Shown here: positions 36,254-46,236 of the stretch, piece by piece | Position numbering within the stretch: position 1 is the first letter of the stretch | Layout: every line of letters begins with the position of its first letter | Assembly: GCF_003100395.1 (NCBI RefSeq) | Contig: NZ_CP029210.1 | Coordinates: 2,542,001-2,606,000, forward strand | DNA from: Aquabacterium olei | Lineage (GTDB): Bacteria > Pseudomonadota > Gammaproteobacteria > Burkholderiales > Burkholderiaceae_C | Reading direction: 5' to 3' | Length of the DNA stretch: 64,000 bases | The notes under the pieces: generated by a model | The model's database searches: none | Told to the model about the DNA's origin: nothing | Seen by the model: the letters and a program-made list of their open reading frames with translations, nothing else | Translations under genes and position numbers: made by a program

Positions 36254-37648
36254 CTACACGCCCGCGCGGCCCATGTCACCGCCCAGGACCTGATACAGGG
36301 TGGCCAGCGCCGACAGCCTGTTGTAGCGGTTCAGCGCCAGGTTGTTTTCGGCCGCGCGGCGGGTCTCCTGCGCGTCCAGCCAGGTCTTGAGCGGCACGGC
36401 GCCGCTGCGATAGCGGATCTCGCTCAGGCGCTCGGCCTGGCGGGCCGCCTCCACCGCTTCAGCGAGGCGGGCGCCCTGCTCTTCGTACTGGCGCCGTGCG
36501 GACAGCGCGTTCTCGACCTCGCTGAGCGCGGTGTACCAGGTCTGGCGGTAACTCAGCACGGTCAGCTCGTAATCGGCCTGCGAGATGGCCGTGTTGCGGC
36601 GCACGTCGCGCCACTGCACGAAAGGCAGCGTCAGGCCCGCGCCCAGCGTGCCCACCGGGTCGATCAGCACATTGGACAGGGCGGTGGTGGTGCGGCCCAC
36701 GCTGCCGGTCAGCGTGAGCACCGGGTAGGCCGCCGCACGGGTGGCATCGACCGTGGCAAAGGCCGAGCGCAGGCGCAAGTCGGCCGCCAGCACATCAGGA
36801 CGCCGCGTCAGCAGCGAGGCTGGCAGCCCGGCGGGCACTTCGGGCAGCGTGCCTTCCGGCAGCAGCTGGCTTTCGTCCATGGGCACGCCCGGCGGGCCGT
36901 CGAACAGGATGGCCAGGGCATTGCGTGCCTCGACGCGCTGTTGCAGCCATTGCGTGTGTGAGGCCTCCAGCGCAGCCACGGTCTGTCGGGCCTGCGCCAC
37001 CTCCAGCCCGGAGGCCGCGCCCGCGCGGGCCTGGGCGTCCACCAGCTTCAAGGTCTGGCGGGCGTAGTCGATGCTGGCCTGGCTGGCGGCCACCCGCTGA
37101 TTCAGGTAAGCGACCTGCCAGTAGGTTCGGGCCGTGGTGGCGACCAGGGCCTGGGCCGTGGCAAGCCGGTCCTGGGTGGTGGCCGAGGCCTCCCATTCGG
37201 CCGCCTGGCGGGTTGCGGCCAGGCGGCCCCAGAGGTCCAACTCCCAACTGACGCTGCCCGTCAGGGCGCTGGTCTTGACGAGGTTGCCTTCGCCGTCGAG
37301 TTGACGACTGCCCTGCGTGCTGGCGCGCACGGACACCGTGGGCAGCTGGTTGCTCGCCGCCGTGCCGGCCACGAGCTGCGCACGACGCACCCGCACCGTG
37401 GCCTGGGCCAGGTTGTTGTTGCGCGCCAGTGCGTCGTCGATCAGGCGCACCAGCACCGGGTCGTTCATTTCCAGCCACCAGGGCGAGGGTCGGGTCTCGC
37501 CCACCTGTCCGCCTTGTGCCTGCTGGAAAGCAGACGGTTGCTGCACAGCGGGTGCCACGGGCTCGCCGCGGTAGGTGGCGCACCCACCCAGCGTGGCCAG
37601 CGTCAGCAAGGTGAGTGCAAAGGGAAGGAGGCGGGCGTCGCGGTTCAT
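36254..37648 (-). CDS. RND/MacAB-type outer-membrane factor lipoprotein
   Basis: A 464-aa TolC/NodT-family outer-membrane channel. The N-terminus is a lipoprotein signal ending in LGGC (acylated Cys at about 23) and the mature part begins with WWLEMNDPVLVRLIDDALARNNNLAQATVRVRRAQL, the family hallmark. The second repeat starts at LPASLLTRRPDVLAADLRLRSAFATVDATRAAAYPVLTLTGS. It follows macB by 37 bases and completes a tripartite pump. I start at 37648, where the signal sequence begins; a frame from 37756 would add 36 residues of non-signal sequence. Confidence 0.92.
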   Translation of the reverse strand: MNRDARLLPFALTLLTLATLGGCATYRGEPVAPAVQQPSAFQQAQGGQVGETRPSPWWLEMNDPVLVRLIDDALARNNNLAQATVRVRRAQLVAGTAASNQLPTVSVRASTQGSRQLDGEGNLVKTSALTGSVSWELDLWGRLAATRQAAEWEASATTQDRLATAQALVATTARTYWQVAYLNQRVAASQASIDYARQTLKLVDAQARAGAASGLEVAQARQTVAALEASHTQWLQQRVEARNALAILFDGPPGVPMDESQLLPEGTLPEVPAGLPASLLTRRPDVLAADLRLRSAFATVDATRAAAYPVLTLTGSVGRTTTALSNVLIDPVGTLGAGLTLPFVQWRDVRRNTAISQADYELTVLSYRQTWYTALSEVENALSARRQYEEQGARLAEAVEAARQAERLSEIRYRSGAVPLKTWLDAQETRRAAENNLALNRYNRLSALATLYQVLGGDMGRAGV

Positions 37649-37685
37649 CGTGCGTGTATGCGGGAAGGCGGCCACGGGCGGGCGC

Positions 37686-39638
37686 TCATTGTCGGGCCAG
37701 CGCGTCCACCGGATCGAGCCGGGCGGCATTGCGCGCGGGCAGGAAACCGAAGACAACGCCGATCAGCGTCGAGACCGCGAAGGCCGTGACGATGGAGGCA
37801 GAGGAATAGACCATGCTGAAGTTGCCACCCAGGCGCTCGAACAGCAGGCCGATCAGCAGCGCGATGCCGATGCCCAGCACCCCGCCGATCAGGCAGACCA
37901 GCACGGCCTCGATCAGGAACTGGCGCAGGATGTCGCTCTGGCGCGCGCCCACGGCCATGCGCACGCCGATCTCCTGGGTGCGCTCGGTGACGGACACCAG
38001 CATGATGTTCATCACCCCGATGCCGCCCACCACCAGCGAGATCAGCGCAATGGCCGACACCAGCATGGTCATGGTCTGGGTCGCGTTCTCGACCGTCTGG
38101 CGGATGCTGTCGCTGTTGCGGGTAAAGAAGTCCTGCACGCCATGGCGTTGCGTCAGCAGCGCCACGATGCCCTGCTCGGCCGCCGCGCTGGGCACCTGGT
38201 CGCTGATCCGCATGGTGATGTTGCGCAGGTGGTCCTGCCCCAGCATGCGCTTCATGGCCGTGGTGTAGGGCACCCAGATGTTCAGGGCATCGGTGTTGCC
38301 CATGGCCGACTCCAGCGGGGCCGTCACGCCGATGACGCGCACCGGCACGCTGCCCAGAAAGATCACCTGGCCCACGGCAGCCTCGCTCGGTGCGAACAGC
38401 GCCCTGCGGGTGTTGGGGTCGATCACGGCCTCCTGGCCCAGCCGCGAGACGCTGTCGGCATCGAAGCCCTGCCCTTCAGCCAGCGTGTAGCCCTTGACCC
38501 GGAAATAGGCCTCGCTCACGCCCGACACGGTGGCCGACGCTTCCACATTGCCGCGCCGGCTGGTCACACTCGTGCTCACGGTGGGGCTCACGCTGTCGAC
38601 ATAGCTCAGCTGCGACAGCGCCCGTGCATCGCCTGGAATGAGCGTGTGAATCGTCGCGGCACGCCGGTCGCCAAAGTTCTTGCCGGGGAAGATGTCGATC
38701 GTGTTCGTCCCCATGGCGCTGATGTCCTTGAGGATGCGCTCACGCGAACCCTGCCCGAGGGCCACCACCGACACCACCGAGGCGATGCCGATCACGATGC
38801 CGAGCATGGTCAGCAGCGTGCGCAACCGGTGGCCAGCCATGGCGCGCAAGGCCATCGTGAAGGCTTCGGCCAGCCGATCCCAGTGCGCATGCAGCCAGGA
38901 GCCGGATGCGCGGTCGCGAGCCGGCGGCGCAGCCGTCACCGACGCGGCCTCGCCCTGCCGGCGGTCGGCCACGATGCGCCCGTCGCTGATCTCGATGACG
39001 CGCTGGGCGTGGCTGGCCACCTGGGCGTCGTGCGTCACGAGGATGACCGTGTGCCCATCGGCATGCAGCTCGCGCAGGATGCGCATGACCTCGGCGCCAC
39101 TGACGCTGTCGAGCGCCCCGGTCGGCTCGTCGGCCAGGATCACATCACCGCCATTCATCAGCGCCCGTGCGATGCTCACGCGCTGTTGCTGCCCGCCCGA
39201 GAGCTGGCCGGGACGGTGCCCTGTGCGATCGCCCAACCCCAGCCGCTGCAGAAGGGCCTGCGCGCGTTCATGGCGCTGCGCGGGCGGCATGCCCGCATAG
39301 ATGGCCGGGATCTCGACGTTGCCCTCGGCCGTCAGGTCCCCCATCAGGTGGTAGCGCTGGAAGATGAAGCCGAAGTGCTCGCGCCGCAGCCGCGCCAGCT
39401 CGTCCGGCTCCAGTGCGGCAGTGGACTGGCCGGCCACCTCGTACTGCCCGCGCGTGGGGCGATCGAGGCAGCCCAGAATGTTCATCAGCGTCGATTTGCC
39501 CGAGCCCGAGGCGCCCATGATGGCCACCATCTCGCCGGCCTCGATCGTCAGGTCGATGCCCTTGAGCACCGCCACCGTGCCCTCGCCCGAAGGAAACTCG
39601 CGCCAGAGGTCGCGGACTTCCAGCAATGCCTTGCCCAT
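37686..39638 (-). CDS. macB: MacB family ABC transporter: ATPase fused to MacB-type permease
   Basis: A 650-aa inner-membrane protein. The N-terminal ATPase has Walker [10 protein letters not shown] (about 42-50), signature [15 protein letters not shown] and Walker [12 protein letters not shown]. The permease part begins with a transmembrane helix at about 275, then a large MacB-core periplasmic domain (about 300-520) and three helices near the end, in the order typical of MacB. MacB uses ATP hydrolysis to drive substrates from the periplasm through the outer-membrane channel (macrolides, protoporphyrins, lipopeptides or siderophores in various bacteria). The substrate here is unknown. Start at 39638 ([10 protein letters not shown]). 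Confidence 0.95.
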   Translation of the reverse strand: MGKALLEVRDLWREFPSGEGTVAVLKGIDLTIEAGEMVAIMGASGSGKSTLMNILGCLDRPTRGQYEVAGQSTAALEPDELARLRREHFGFIFQRYHLMGDLTAEGNVEIPAIYAGMPPAQRHERAQALLQRLGLGDRTGHRPGQLSGGQQQRVSIARALMNGGDVILADEPTGALDSVSGAEVMRILRELHADGHTVILVTHDAQVASHAQRVIEISDGRIVADRRQGEAASVTAAPPARDRASGSWLHAHWDRLAEAFTMALRAMAGHRLRTLLTMLGIVIGIASVVSVVALGQGSRERILKDISAMGTNTIDIFPGKNFGDRRAATIHTLIPGDARALSQLSYVDSVSPTVSTSVTSRRGNVEASATVSGVSEAYFRVKGYTLAEGQGFDADSVSRLGQEAVIDPNTRRALFAPSEAAVGQVIFLGSVPVRVIGVTAPLESAMGNTDALNIWVPYTTAMKRMLGQDHLRNITMRISDQVPSAAAEQGIVALLTQRHGVQDFFTRNSDSIRQTVENATQTMTMLVSAIALISLVVGGIGVMNIMLVSVTERTQEIGVRMAVGARQSDILRQFLIEAVLVCLIGGVLGIGIALLIGLLFERLGGNFSMVYSSASIVTAFAVSTLIGVVFGFLPARNAARLDPVDALARQ

Positions 39639-39651
39639 GTCGTGCCCCGGC

Positions 39652-40881
39652 TCAGAACATCGGCGGCCCGCCGCGGGAACGGGACGCGTTGTTCGCCGAC
39701 GCATCGCCGATCACCACGCGCTCGCCTTCCTTCAGCCCGTCCAGCACCTGGGCCTGGACGCGGTTGTTCAGGCCCACGCGCACCTGGCGCTGGCTCACTC
39801 TCTGAGCCTGCCCCGCCTCCCCCTCCAGCACCTTCACGGTGTAGCGGCCGTCCTTGCCGCGCGCGCCCAGTGCGGTGGCGGGCACGGTCAAGGTGTTGTC
39901 GGCACGCGAGGCGACGATGGACACCTGCGCGGTCATGTCGATGCGCAGCTTGTGCTCGGGATTGGGCACGGTGAAGCGGCCGTTGTAGTAGATGGCCGAG
40001 GTGGTGGAGGAGCTGGTGCTGCTCGTGCTGGTCGTGCTCGAGGTTTCGGCCTGCTCGGCGTCGGTCGAGGGCTCGATCGCCACGAGCCTGGCGTCGTAAC
40101 GCTTGTCGGGCTCGCCCATGATGGTGAAGTACACCGGCATGTCGGGCCGCACCTTCACCACGTCCGCTTCCGAGATCTGCGCGCGGATCAGCATGGTGTC
40201 GAGCTGGGCCAGCTTGATCAGCGTCGGGGCCGATTGCAGCGCGTTCACCGTCTGCCCGGCCTTGCGCACCACGGCGATCACCACGCCGTCCATCGGCGCC
40301 ACGATGCGGGTGTAGCCCAGGTTGGTCCTGGCGGTGTCGACGGCGATGCGCGCCTGCTCGATCTGCGCGTCGAGCTCGGCCAGCGCCGCCCGCGTGGTGT
40401 CGACCGAGGCCTGCGCCGCCTCCAGGTCGGCCCGTGTGCCCGCATCTTCCTTCACCAGCGCCTGCGTGCGCTGGAGCGCCAGCTCGTACTGCACCAGTTG
40501 CGCCTGGCGCGACCGCTTCTGCGCGGCCAGCACGGCCAGTTGCGCCTCGGCATTGCGCAGGTCGTTCTGTTGCTTGGTCGAGTCGATCTCGGCCACCAGA
40601 TCGCCCTTGTGAATGGACTGCCCCAGTTCGACATGCAACTTGCGGATCTGCCCCGAGGCCTGGGCCCCGATGTCCACCTGCTGGATGGCCTGGATGGAGC
40701 CCGTGGCCAGCACAGTGTCTTCGAGATCCTGTCGCGTGACGGGCGCCGTGATCACCTGCGGTGCCGGCGGTGGGGTGAAGTAGTGCTGGCGCACCCACCA
40801 GCCTCCCCCGATCAGCAAGGCGGCGATCAGGCCCAGCCGCCACCCCTTGAACCAGCTTGTTCTTCTCATCATCGTGCTCAT
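39652..40881 (-). CDS. macA: MacA family periplasmic adaptor
   Basis: A 409-aa membrane fusion protein with an N-terminal signal anchor (about 12-32, [15 protein letters not shown]). It has a first lipoyl half-motif ([26 protein letters not shown], about 68-93), a long alpha hairpin (about 100-190), the second lipoyl half [20 protein letters not shown] (about 203-222), and beta-barrel and membrane-proximal domains. Residues 280-295 are an unusual run of only Ser and Thr just after the barrel's first strands. It is upstream of macB in the same operon (13-base gap). Start at 40881; another Met follows at 40872. Confidence 0.93.
   Translation of the reverse strand: MSTMMRRTSWFKGWRLGLIAALLIGGGWWVRQHYFTPPPAPQVITAPVTRQDLEDTVLATGSIQAIQQVDIGAQASGQIRKLHVELGQSIHKGDLVAEIDSTKQQNDLRNAEAQLAVLAAQKRSRQAQLVQYELALQRTQALVKEDAGTRADLEAAQASVDTTRAALAELDAQIEQARIAVDTARTNLGYTRIVAPMDGVVIAVVRKAGQTVNALQSAPTLIKLAQLDTMLIRAQISEADVVKVRPDMPVYFTIMGEPDKRYDARLVAIEPSTDAEQAETSSTTSTSSTSSSTTSAIYYNGRFTVPNPEHKLRIDMTAQVSIVASRADNTLTVPATALGARGKDGRYTVKVLEGEAGQAQRVSQRQVRVGLNNRVQAQVLDGLKEGERVVIGDASANNASRSRGGPPMF
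39997..40044 (-). repeat. Ser/Thr-only low-complexity insertion in macA
   Basis: Sixteen consecutive Ser and Thr codons (AGC, ACC, ACG, TCC, TCG) encode [16 protein letters not shown], MacA residues 280-295. It looks like slippage-born repeat DNA inside a conserved domain, in frame. Confidence 0.6.
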
Positions 40882-41045
40882 GCGGGCAGTGTGATCGTGC
40901 CCGGTTGTCATTCCGCGAAGCGCAGGTTACTGCAATGTAAAGACCGCTGCGCGCGCGTCCGGAAAGCCGCAACAAGTACCCGAAAAGGCGTGGGTCACGG
41001 GCTGATCCCACGGTTTCGTTCGTCGTTCCGGGCCAAGATACCGGC

Positions 41046-41651
41046 ATGCTGTCTCATAGTGAACCGGCCCTTCTGCTGGCCGCTGCCCTCTTTGCGCTGG
41101 CGCAAGCTCCGGCCGCCATCGCGGCACCACAAGGCCTGATGGTGGTGGACACCGCCGGGCAACCGGTCGCGGGGGCCGTTGTCTCGGTTCTGGTGCGCGG
41201 CGTGCGGGCCACCGCGCCGTCAGGCACGCTCGCCCAACTCGGGCAGCGCAACAAGCAGTTCGAGCCGACGCTGCTGGTCGTCCAGACGGGCACGCTGGTG
41301 AACTTCCCCAACTTCGACACGGTGCGGCACCACGTCTATTCGTTCTCGCCCGCGCGCCCCTTCGAAATCAAGCTGTACGCCGGCACCCCGGCGCAACCCG
41401 TGCTCTTCGACAAACCGGGCACCGCCACGCTGGGCTGCAACATCCACGACCGCATGCTGGCCTACGTCCACGTCGTGGACACGCCGCATTTCGGAGTGAG
41501 CGACGAGCGCGGCCGGCTGACCATCGACCTCCCCGGGGGCGAGCACACCGCCCGCATCTGGAAGCCTGCCATGGGCGAGAAGGTCCCGGGTCAGGAGGTG
41601 CGCTTCGCGACCACGGCCGCGGGGGCGGTCACGCTGCGCATGAACCCCTGA
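41046..41651 (+). CDS. Exported cupredoxin-like (plastocyanin/azurin-fold) protein, methylamine-utilisation-like
   Basis: A 201-aa exported protein with a signal peptide (LLLAAALFALAQAPAAIAA, cleaved at about 26). The mature part has a beta-sandwich with copper-ligand candidates FDTVRHHVYSFS (His at about 97-98) and GCNIHDRMLAYVHVVDT (Cys, His and Met at about 137-143), the pattern of plastocyanin-like domains annotated as methylamine utilization proteins. A carboxypeptidase-regulatory-like beta region lies at each end (GQPVAGAVVSVLVRG, GRLTIDLPGGEHTARIWKP). No mau genes are nearby, so a role in methylamine oxidation is doubtful. Periplasmic copper binding or electron transfer is more likely. 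Confidence 0.8.
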   Translation: MLSHSEPALLLAAALFALAQAPAAIAAPQGLMVVDTAGQPVAGAVVSVLVRGVRATAPSGTLAQLGQRNKQFEPTLLVVQTGTLVNFPNFDTVRHHVYSFSPARPFEIKLYAGTPAQPVLFDKPGTATLGCNIHDRMLAYVHVVDTPHFGVSDERGRLTIDLPGGEHTARIWKPAMGEKVPGQEVRFATTAAGAVTLRMNP

Positions 41652-41802
41652 CGGACGGGCGTCACACCGCTTTCACAATCGGCTGGCACAGTTCACCTTG
41701 TCGGCGGCCTGAAAAGGCCGCAGGGAGCCCACCAGGCCCGGCCGACGGACGCCGCAGTCGACGCCTGAATTCCCCCGACACCTTTTTTCTCCGGCCTGCC
41801 CT

Positions 41803-42768
41803 TCACCTGGCGGGCCGTTGTCTTTCCAGCAGGTGCAGCACCAGCGCAACGCGGGCCTGCGCCGCCGTGAGCGAACCGGCAGCGAGCCAGTGATCGCCCT
41901 CACGGGGCGTCACCCCGCCCCGCGCCACCCGGCTGCTGCGCCACACCGTCACGCCCGCCGCCTCCGCGCGCTCCAGCGCGGCGGACAGGCCGGCATGGAG
42001 GGTGCCGTGTCCGGTTGCGGCGGCGATCAACCCGTCCAGCCCCCCGTGCTGCGCCGCATGCGCACACAGCGCGTCGACGACCCAGCCATCTGCATCGGCA
42101 TGGCTGGTGACCACCTCCACCCGCGGCACGCGAGGCGCCTGCAGCAGCGCCCAGCCGCGCGCGCCACACGACGGCCACATCGATGCGCTGGCAGGCATCG
42201 TGCCGTCGGGGCTCAGCTCACAGAGCACAGGTGCATCGCCCCCATCGAACGCGTCGATCACCGACGTATGGGCCTTGCGCACCGCACTGGCAGGCCACAC
42301 CCGGCCGTGCATCACCACCACCACGCCCCCCTGCCCGGCCTGCGCCCCCTGGCGAACCACCGCCACGGCATCACGCAGGTTGGCCGGGCCATCGGCATCC
42401 GGCGCCGTCGCGGGCCGCATGGCGGCTGTCAGCACGATGGGCTTGCGGCCATCGTGCAGGGCGTGCAGCAGCCACGCGGTTTCCTCGAGCGTGTCGGTGC
42501 CGTGCGTGATCACCACACCGGCCACATCGTCGCGCTGCAGTTCGGTCTGGATGGCCTGGCCCAGTGCCTGCCAAACCGGCCAGCCCATGTCCTTGCTGTC
42601 GATCTGGGCCACCTGCTTCGCCTCGATCGCCTCGCTGGCCAGCTCCGGGACAGCGTCCACCAGCTCTGCCACGCTGCGCTGGGCGGCCACGTAGTGCCAG
42701 GCGCGATCGGGGTCCGAGCCGGTCCCGGCGATCGTGCCCCCCGTTCCGAGGATCACCACCTTCTGCAT
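41803..42768 (-). CDS. L-asparaginase (type II-like)
   Basis: A 321-aa asparaginase hydrolysing asparagine to aspartate and ammonia. The two catalytic Thr sites are in [10 protein letters not shown] (about 8-17) and [15 protein letters not shown] (about 92-106, also bearing the Asp), and the Lys is in [11 protein letters not shown] (about 166-176). No signal peptide is evident, so it is probably cytoplasmic despite a type II-like sequence. AAGGA lies seven bases before the ATG at 42768. It is divergent from lexA across an 84-base gap that holds lexA's SOS box. Confidence 0.92.
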   Translation of the reverse strand: MQKVVILGTGGTIAGTGSDPDRAWHYVAAQRSVAELVDAVPELASEAIEAKQVAQIDSKDMGWPVWQALGQAIQTELQRDDVAGVVITHGTDTLEETAWLLHALHDGRKPIVLTAAMRPATAPDADGPANLRDAVAVVRQGAQAGQGGVVVVMHGRVWPASAVRKAHTSVIDAFDGGDAPVLCELSPDGTMPASASMWPSCGARGWALLQAPRVPRVEVVTSHADADGWVVDALCAHAAQHGGLDGLIAAATGHGTLHAGLSAALERAEAAGVTVWRSSRVARGGVTPREGDHWLAAGSLTAAQARVALVLHLLERQRPAR

Positions 42769-42804
42769 CGTTCTTTCCTTGGGGTACTGGACAAAGAAAC
42801 AGTC

Positions 42805-42820
42805 CTGTATAAAATGCCAG
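42805..42820 (+). promoter_or_regulatory. LexA-binding SOS box with overlapping -10 element
   Basis: CTGTATAAAATGCCAG has the complete CTG-N10-CAG half-sites, 33 bases before the lexA ATG, and contains TATAAA. LexA binding here would block its own promoter, the usual autorepression, and may also affect the divergent asparaginase gene. Confidence 0.85.
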
Positions 42821-42852
42821 CAAACGGACTGCGCCCCCCGGGCTGCCCTGCG

Positions 42853-43560
42853 ATGTCGAACGATAAACCCAAACTCACGCCGCGCCAGCAGCAGATCTTC
42901 GAGCTGATCCAGCGTGCCATCGCGCGCACAGGCGCCCCGCCCACCCGGGCCGAGATCGCGGCCGAGCTGGGCTTCCGTTCGGCCAATGCCGCGGAAGAGC
43001 ACCTGCAGGCCCTGGCCCGCAAGGGCGTGATTGAACTCGTGGGCGGCACCTCGCGCGGCATCCGCCTCAAGGCCGACACGCTGCGCACGGTGAATGAAAG
43101 CCGCAAGCGCCCGGCCGAGCCGCGCAACGGCGGGCTGCCCTTCAACCTGCCGCTGCCGGGCCTTGAGCAACTCGTGCTGCCGCTGGTGGGCCGTGTGGCG
43201 GCAGGCCAGCCCATCCTCGCGCAGGAGCACGTCGAGCAGACCTACGCGGTCGAACCCAGCCTGTTCAGCCGCACGCCCGACTACCTGCTGCGCGTGAAGG
43301 GCATGAGCATGAAGGATGTCGGCATCCTCGACGGCGACCTGCTGGCCGTGGCCCGCACCCGCGAAGCCCGCAACGGCCAGATCGTCGTGGCGCGCCTGGG
43401 TGATGAGGTGACCGTCAAGCGCTTCCAGCGCACCCCGGAAGGCATCACGTTGCTGCCGGAGAACCCCGATTTCGAACCCATTCTCGTCCCCCCTGATCAC
43501 CCCGAGTTCGAGCTCGAGGGGCTGGCGGTGGGCCTGATTCGCAAGCAGTTGCCGAACTGA
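42853..43560 (+). CDS. lexA: LexA repressor
   Basis: A 235-aa SOS regulator. The N-terminal winged helix ([52 protein letters not shown], about 6-58) binds operators. The self-cleavage site is Ala117-Gly118 in RVAAGQP, with catalytic Ser152 in MSMKD and Lys189 in EVTVKRF; the 37-residue spacing between Ser and Lys is the standard one. An insertion (about 78-108) makes it longer than the 202-aa E. coli protein, as is usual in betaproteobacteria. The CTG-N10-CAG box lies just upstream. Confidence 0.97.
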   Translation: MSNDKPKLTPRQQQIFELIQRAIARTGAPPTRAEIAAELGFRSANAAEEHLQALARKGVIELVGGTSRGIRLKADTLRTVNESRKRPAEPRNGGLPFNLPLPGLEQLVLPLVGRVAAGQPILAQEHVEQTYAVEPSLFSRTPDYLLRVKGMSMKDVGILDGDLLAVARTREARNGQIVVARLGDEVTVKRFQRTPEGITLLPENPDFEPILVPPDHPEFELEGLAVGLIRKQLPN

Positions 43561-43700
43561 ACACCGCCCCAGGGCGGCGCCAGTTGGTCAACAGCCACCA
43601 TGCGGGTGGCGGGCATTCGTGCGCCTGGATCGGCGTGCAATCCCGCATGGTGATGTGCGTCCGAATCCTGCCGGACTTCGTCAGTTTCAAGGAGTTCACC

Positions 43701-44069
43701 ATGATTCATCACCTCGCCCGGGCGTTCGCCGCACGCCAGCAAGCCACTTACCCCCTGGAGTCCGCACGCGCGCAGCAGAACGCCGCCGAGGCGGACACCG
43801 CCGGGCGCCGTCCCGTGCGGCCTCGGCCCCTCACGCCCTGGCAGGTCAAGCCCGCACCGGAAGCACCGGGCTGCAAGCAGGGGGCCGACAGCAGCACCCC
43901 ACCCGCGCCGGGTCAACGCCCCCCGGTTGACGGCCGCCCGGCTTCCGCCCATGCGGTGCGCATCTCCACCGACCCCACAGACGCACGCCGCACCGTGATC
44001 GCAGGTCGATTCGGTGCCGTGTGTGCGGCGCTGGATCGCCTGGTTCGCGAGCAGGAAGCCCTGGCCTGA
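43701..44069 (+). CDS. Small protein of unknown function
   Basis: A 122-aa protein, supported by AAGGAG six bases before the ATG. The N-terminus is an amphipathic helix (MIHHLARAFAARQQATYPLES), the middle is Pro/Ala/Arg-rich and probably disordered, and the C-terminal 40 residues (AVRISTDPTDARRTVIAGRFGAVCAALDRLVREQEALA) are the most ordered and could be a small domain. No family recognised. It lies 140 bases after lexA on the same strand, so co-transcription and SOS control are possible. Confidence 0.6.
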   Translation: MIHHLARAFAARQQATYPLESARAQQNAAEADTAGRRPVRPRPLTPWQVKPAPEAPGCKQGADSSTPPAPGQRPPVDGRPASAHAVRISTDPTDARRTVIAGRFGAVCAALDRLVREQEALA

Positions 44070-44100
44070 GGACCATCGCCACCCCGGCCATCGAGCGTGC

Positions 44101-44144
44101 AAAAAAGCAGAACCCGCCAGGCACACAGGGTGCACTGGCGGGTT
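44101..44144 (-). terminator. Intrinsic terminator downstream of phaB
   Basis: AACCCGCCAG (44111-44120) pairs perfectly with CTGGCGGGTT (44135-44144). On the minus strand the stem is followed after four bases by six T residues, ending the phaCAB transcript. The stem can also help end the plus-strand transcript from 43701-44069. Confidence 0.75.
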
Positions 44145-44214
44145 CATGACCCGGGCTCAACGCTCGGATCAGGCGAGGCCCGGCAGCCTCAAGCCACCGG
44201 GTTGATGCCGCGCA

Positions 44215-44952
44215 TCAGCCCATGTGCAGGCCGCCGTTGACCGAGAAGTCGGCGCCCGTGGCAAAGCCGGCTTCTTCGCTGGCCACCCACGACACCATCG
44301 AGGCGATTTCTTCCGGGGTGCCCAGACGCTTCACAGGAATGGTGGCCACGATCTTGTCGAGCACATCCTGGCGGATGGAGCGCACCATCTCGGTGCCGAT
44401 GTAGCCCGGCGACACCGTGTTCACGGTCACGCCCTTGTTGGCCACTTCCTGCGCCAGCGCCATGGTGAAGCCGTGCATCCCGGCCTTGGCAGCCGAGTAG
44501 TTCGTCTGACCGAACTGGCCCTTCTCACCGTTGACCGAGCTGATGTTGATGATGCGTCCCCAGCCGCGGTCCACCATGTCGTCGATGACCTGCTTGGTCA
44601 CGTTGAACATGCTGTTGAGGTTGGTGTCCATCACCGCATCCCAATCGGCCTTGGTCATCTTGCGGAACATGCCGTCACGCGTGATGCCGGCGTTGTTCAC
44701 GAGCACATCGATGGGCCCATGCTCGGCCTTGCACTTGCGGAAGGCCTCGACCGTGGAGTCCCACTCGGCGACGTTGCCCACCGATGCGTAGAAGGTGTAA
44801 CCCAGGGCCTTCTGCTCGTCGAGCCATTTGACATGGTCACGGCTGGGGCCGCAACCGGCGATGACCTTGTAGCCGTCCTTGTGCAGCCGCTGGCAGATCG
44901 AGGTTCCGATGCCGCCCATGCCGCCGGTCACGTAAGCCACTTTTTGAGTCAT
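44215..44952 (-). CDS. phaB: Acetoacetyl-CoA reductase
   Basis: A 245-aa short-chain dehydrogenase reducing acetoacetyl-CoA to (R)-3-hydroxybutyryl-CoA with NADPH, the second step of polyhydroxybutyrate synthesis. It has the coenzyme motif TGGMGGIGTSICQRL (about 9-23), NNAGITRDGMFRKM (about 87-100), the catalytic Ser in NISSVNGEKGQFGQTNY and the Tyr-X3-Lys as YSAAK (about 150-154). GGAG lies seven bases before the ATG. It is the last gene of the phaC-phaA-phaB cluster and ends at the terminator 44101-44144. Confidence 0.97.
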   Translation of the reverse strand: MTQKVAYVTGGMGGIGTSICQRLHKDGYKVIAGCGPSRDHVKWLDEQKALGYTFYASVGNVAEWDSTVEAFRKCKAEHGPIDVLVNNAGITRDGMFRKMTKADWDAVMDTNLNSMFNVTKQVIDDMVDRGWGRIINISSVNGEKGQFGQTNYSAAKAGMHGFTMALAQEVANKGVTVNTVSPGYIGTEMVRSIRQDVLDKIVATIPVKRLGTPEEIASMVSWVASEEAGFATGADFSVNGGLHMG

Positions 44953-45005
44953 GTTGATCTCCTCTTCCAAAGAATGTTTATGGTCTCGACGAACGAAAAC
45001 TGCGC

Positions 45006-46184
45006 TCAACGCTCGATGGTGAGCGCCACGCCCATGCCGCCGCCGATGCACAGCGAGGCAATGCCCTTCTTGGCGTCGCGCTTGGCCATTTCATGCAGCA
45101 ACGACACGAGGATGCGACAGCCCGATGCACCGATCGGGTGACCGATGGCGATGGCGCCCCCATTGACGTTGACCTTGCTCGTGTCCCAGCCCATTTCCTT
45201 GTGCACGGCGCAGGCCTGAGCGGCAAAGGCTTCGTTGATCTCGAGCAGGTCGAGGTCGGCAGGCGCCCAGCCGGCACGCTGCAGCGCGCGGCGCGATGCC
45301 GGCACCGGGCCCATGCCCATCGTTGCCGGGTCAAGGCCCGCGTTGGCGTAGGAAGCGATTCGACCCAGCACCGGCAGCTTGAGTTCCGCAGCCTTGGCGG
45401 CCGACATCACCATCACGGCAGCGGCGCCGTCATTGAGGCCCGACGCGTTGCCAGCGGTCACCGAACCCGCCTTGTCGAAAGCCGGACGCAGACCGGCCAG
45501 TGCTTCGGCGCTGGTCTTGCGGTTCACGTACTCGTCCGTGTCGAACACGACGGGGTCGCCCTTCCGCTGCGGAATCACGACCGGCACGATTTCGTCCTTG
45601 AAGCGACCGCTCTCGATGGCCGCGGCCGCCTTCTGCTGCGACGCGAGCGCCAGGGCGTCCTGCTCCTCACGGCTGATGCCGTACTGCTTGGCCACGTTTT
45701 CGGCGGTGATGCCCATGTGGTACTGGTTGTAGACGTCCCACAGGCCGTCGTTGATCATGGTGTCGACCATGGACCAGTTGCCCATGCGCATGCCGTCGCG
45801 CGAGTTGGGCACCACGTGCGGCGACAGGCTCATGTTCTCCTGACCGCCGGCGATCACGATTTCGGCGTCACCGTCGCGGATGGCCTGTGCAGCCAGCATC
45901 ACGGCCTTCAGGCCCGAGCCACACACCTTGTTGATCGTCATGGCGGGCACCGAGTTCGGCAGGCCGGCCTTGATCACAGCCTGGCGCGCGGGGTTCTGGC
46001 CGCAACCGGCCTGAAGCACCTGGCCCAGGATCACTTCGCTGATCTGGTCACCCGACACGCCGGTGCGGCGCAGCAGATCCTTGATCACCACCGCACCGAG
46101 TTCCGCGGCCGGGGTCTTGGCCAGGGTTCCACCAAATTTGCCCACCGCGGTTCGCGCGGCGGCAACGATGACGATGTCAGTCAT
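45006..46184 (-). CDS. phaA: Acetyl-CoA C-acetyltransferase (beta-ketothiolase)
   Basis: A 392-aa thiolase condensing two acetyl-CoA to acetoacetyl-CoA for polyhydroxybutyrate. The nucleophile Cys is in [18 protein letters not shown] (about Cys88). [23 protein letters not shown] (His about 348) and [10 protein letters not shown] (second Cys about 378) complete the active site. AGGAG lies upstream of the ATG at 46184. It is followed by phaB after a 53-base gap and preceded by phaC. Confidence 0.97.
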   Translation of the reverse strand: MTDIVIVAAARTAVGKFGGTLAKTPAAELGAVVIKDLLRRTGVSGDQISEVILGQVLQAGCGQNPARQAVIKAGLPNSVPAMTINKVCGSGLKAVMLAAQAIRDGDAEIVIAGGQENMSLSPHVVPNSRDGMRMGNWSMVDTMINDGLWDVYNQYHMGITAENVAKQYGISREEQDALALASQQKAAAAIESGRFKDEIVPVVIPQRKGDPVVFDTDEYVNRKTSAEALAGLRPAFDKAGSVTAGNASGLNDGAAAVMVMSAAKAAELKLPVLGRIASYANAGLDPATMGMGPVPASRRALQRAGWAPADLDLLEINEAFAAQACAVHKEMGWDTSKVNVNGGAIAIGHPIGASGCRILVSLLHEMAKRDAKKGIASLCIGGGMGVALTIER

Positions 46185-46236
46185 GAGACGCTCCTGTATC
46201 AATCAATGAAAAGCCCGTGCGCCGGGCTCGTGCGGT

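Noticed and set aside
41704-41721. GCGGCCT-GAAA-AGGCCGC hairpin between the cupredoxin-like and asparaginase genes
   Set aside because: It is a tight 7-bp stem with a 4-nt loop, but no T-tract follows on either strand at the right distance, so I did not call it a terminator.
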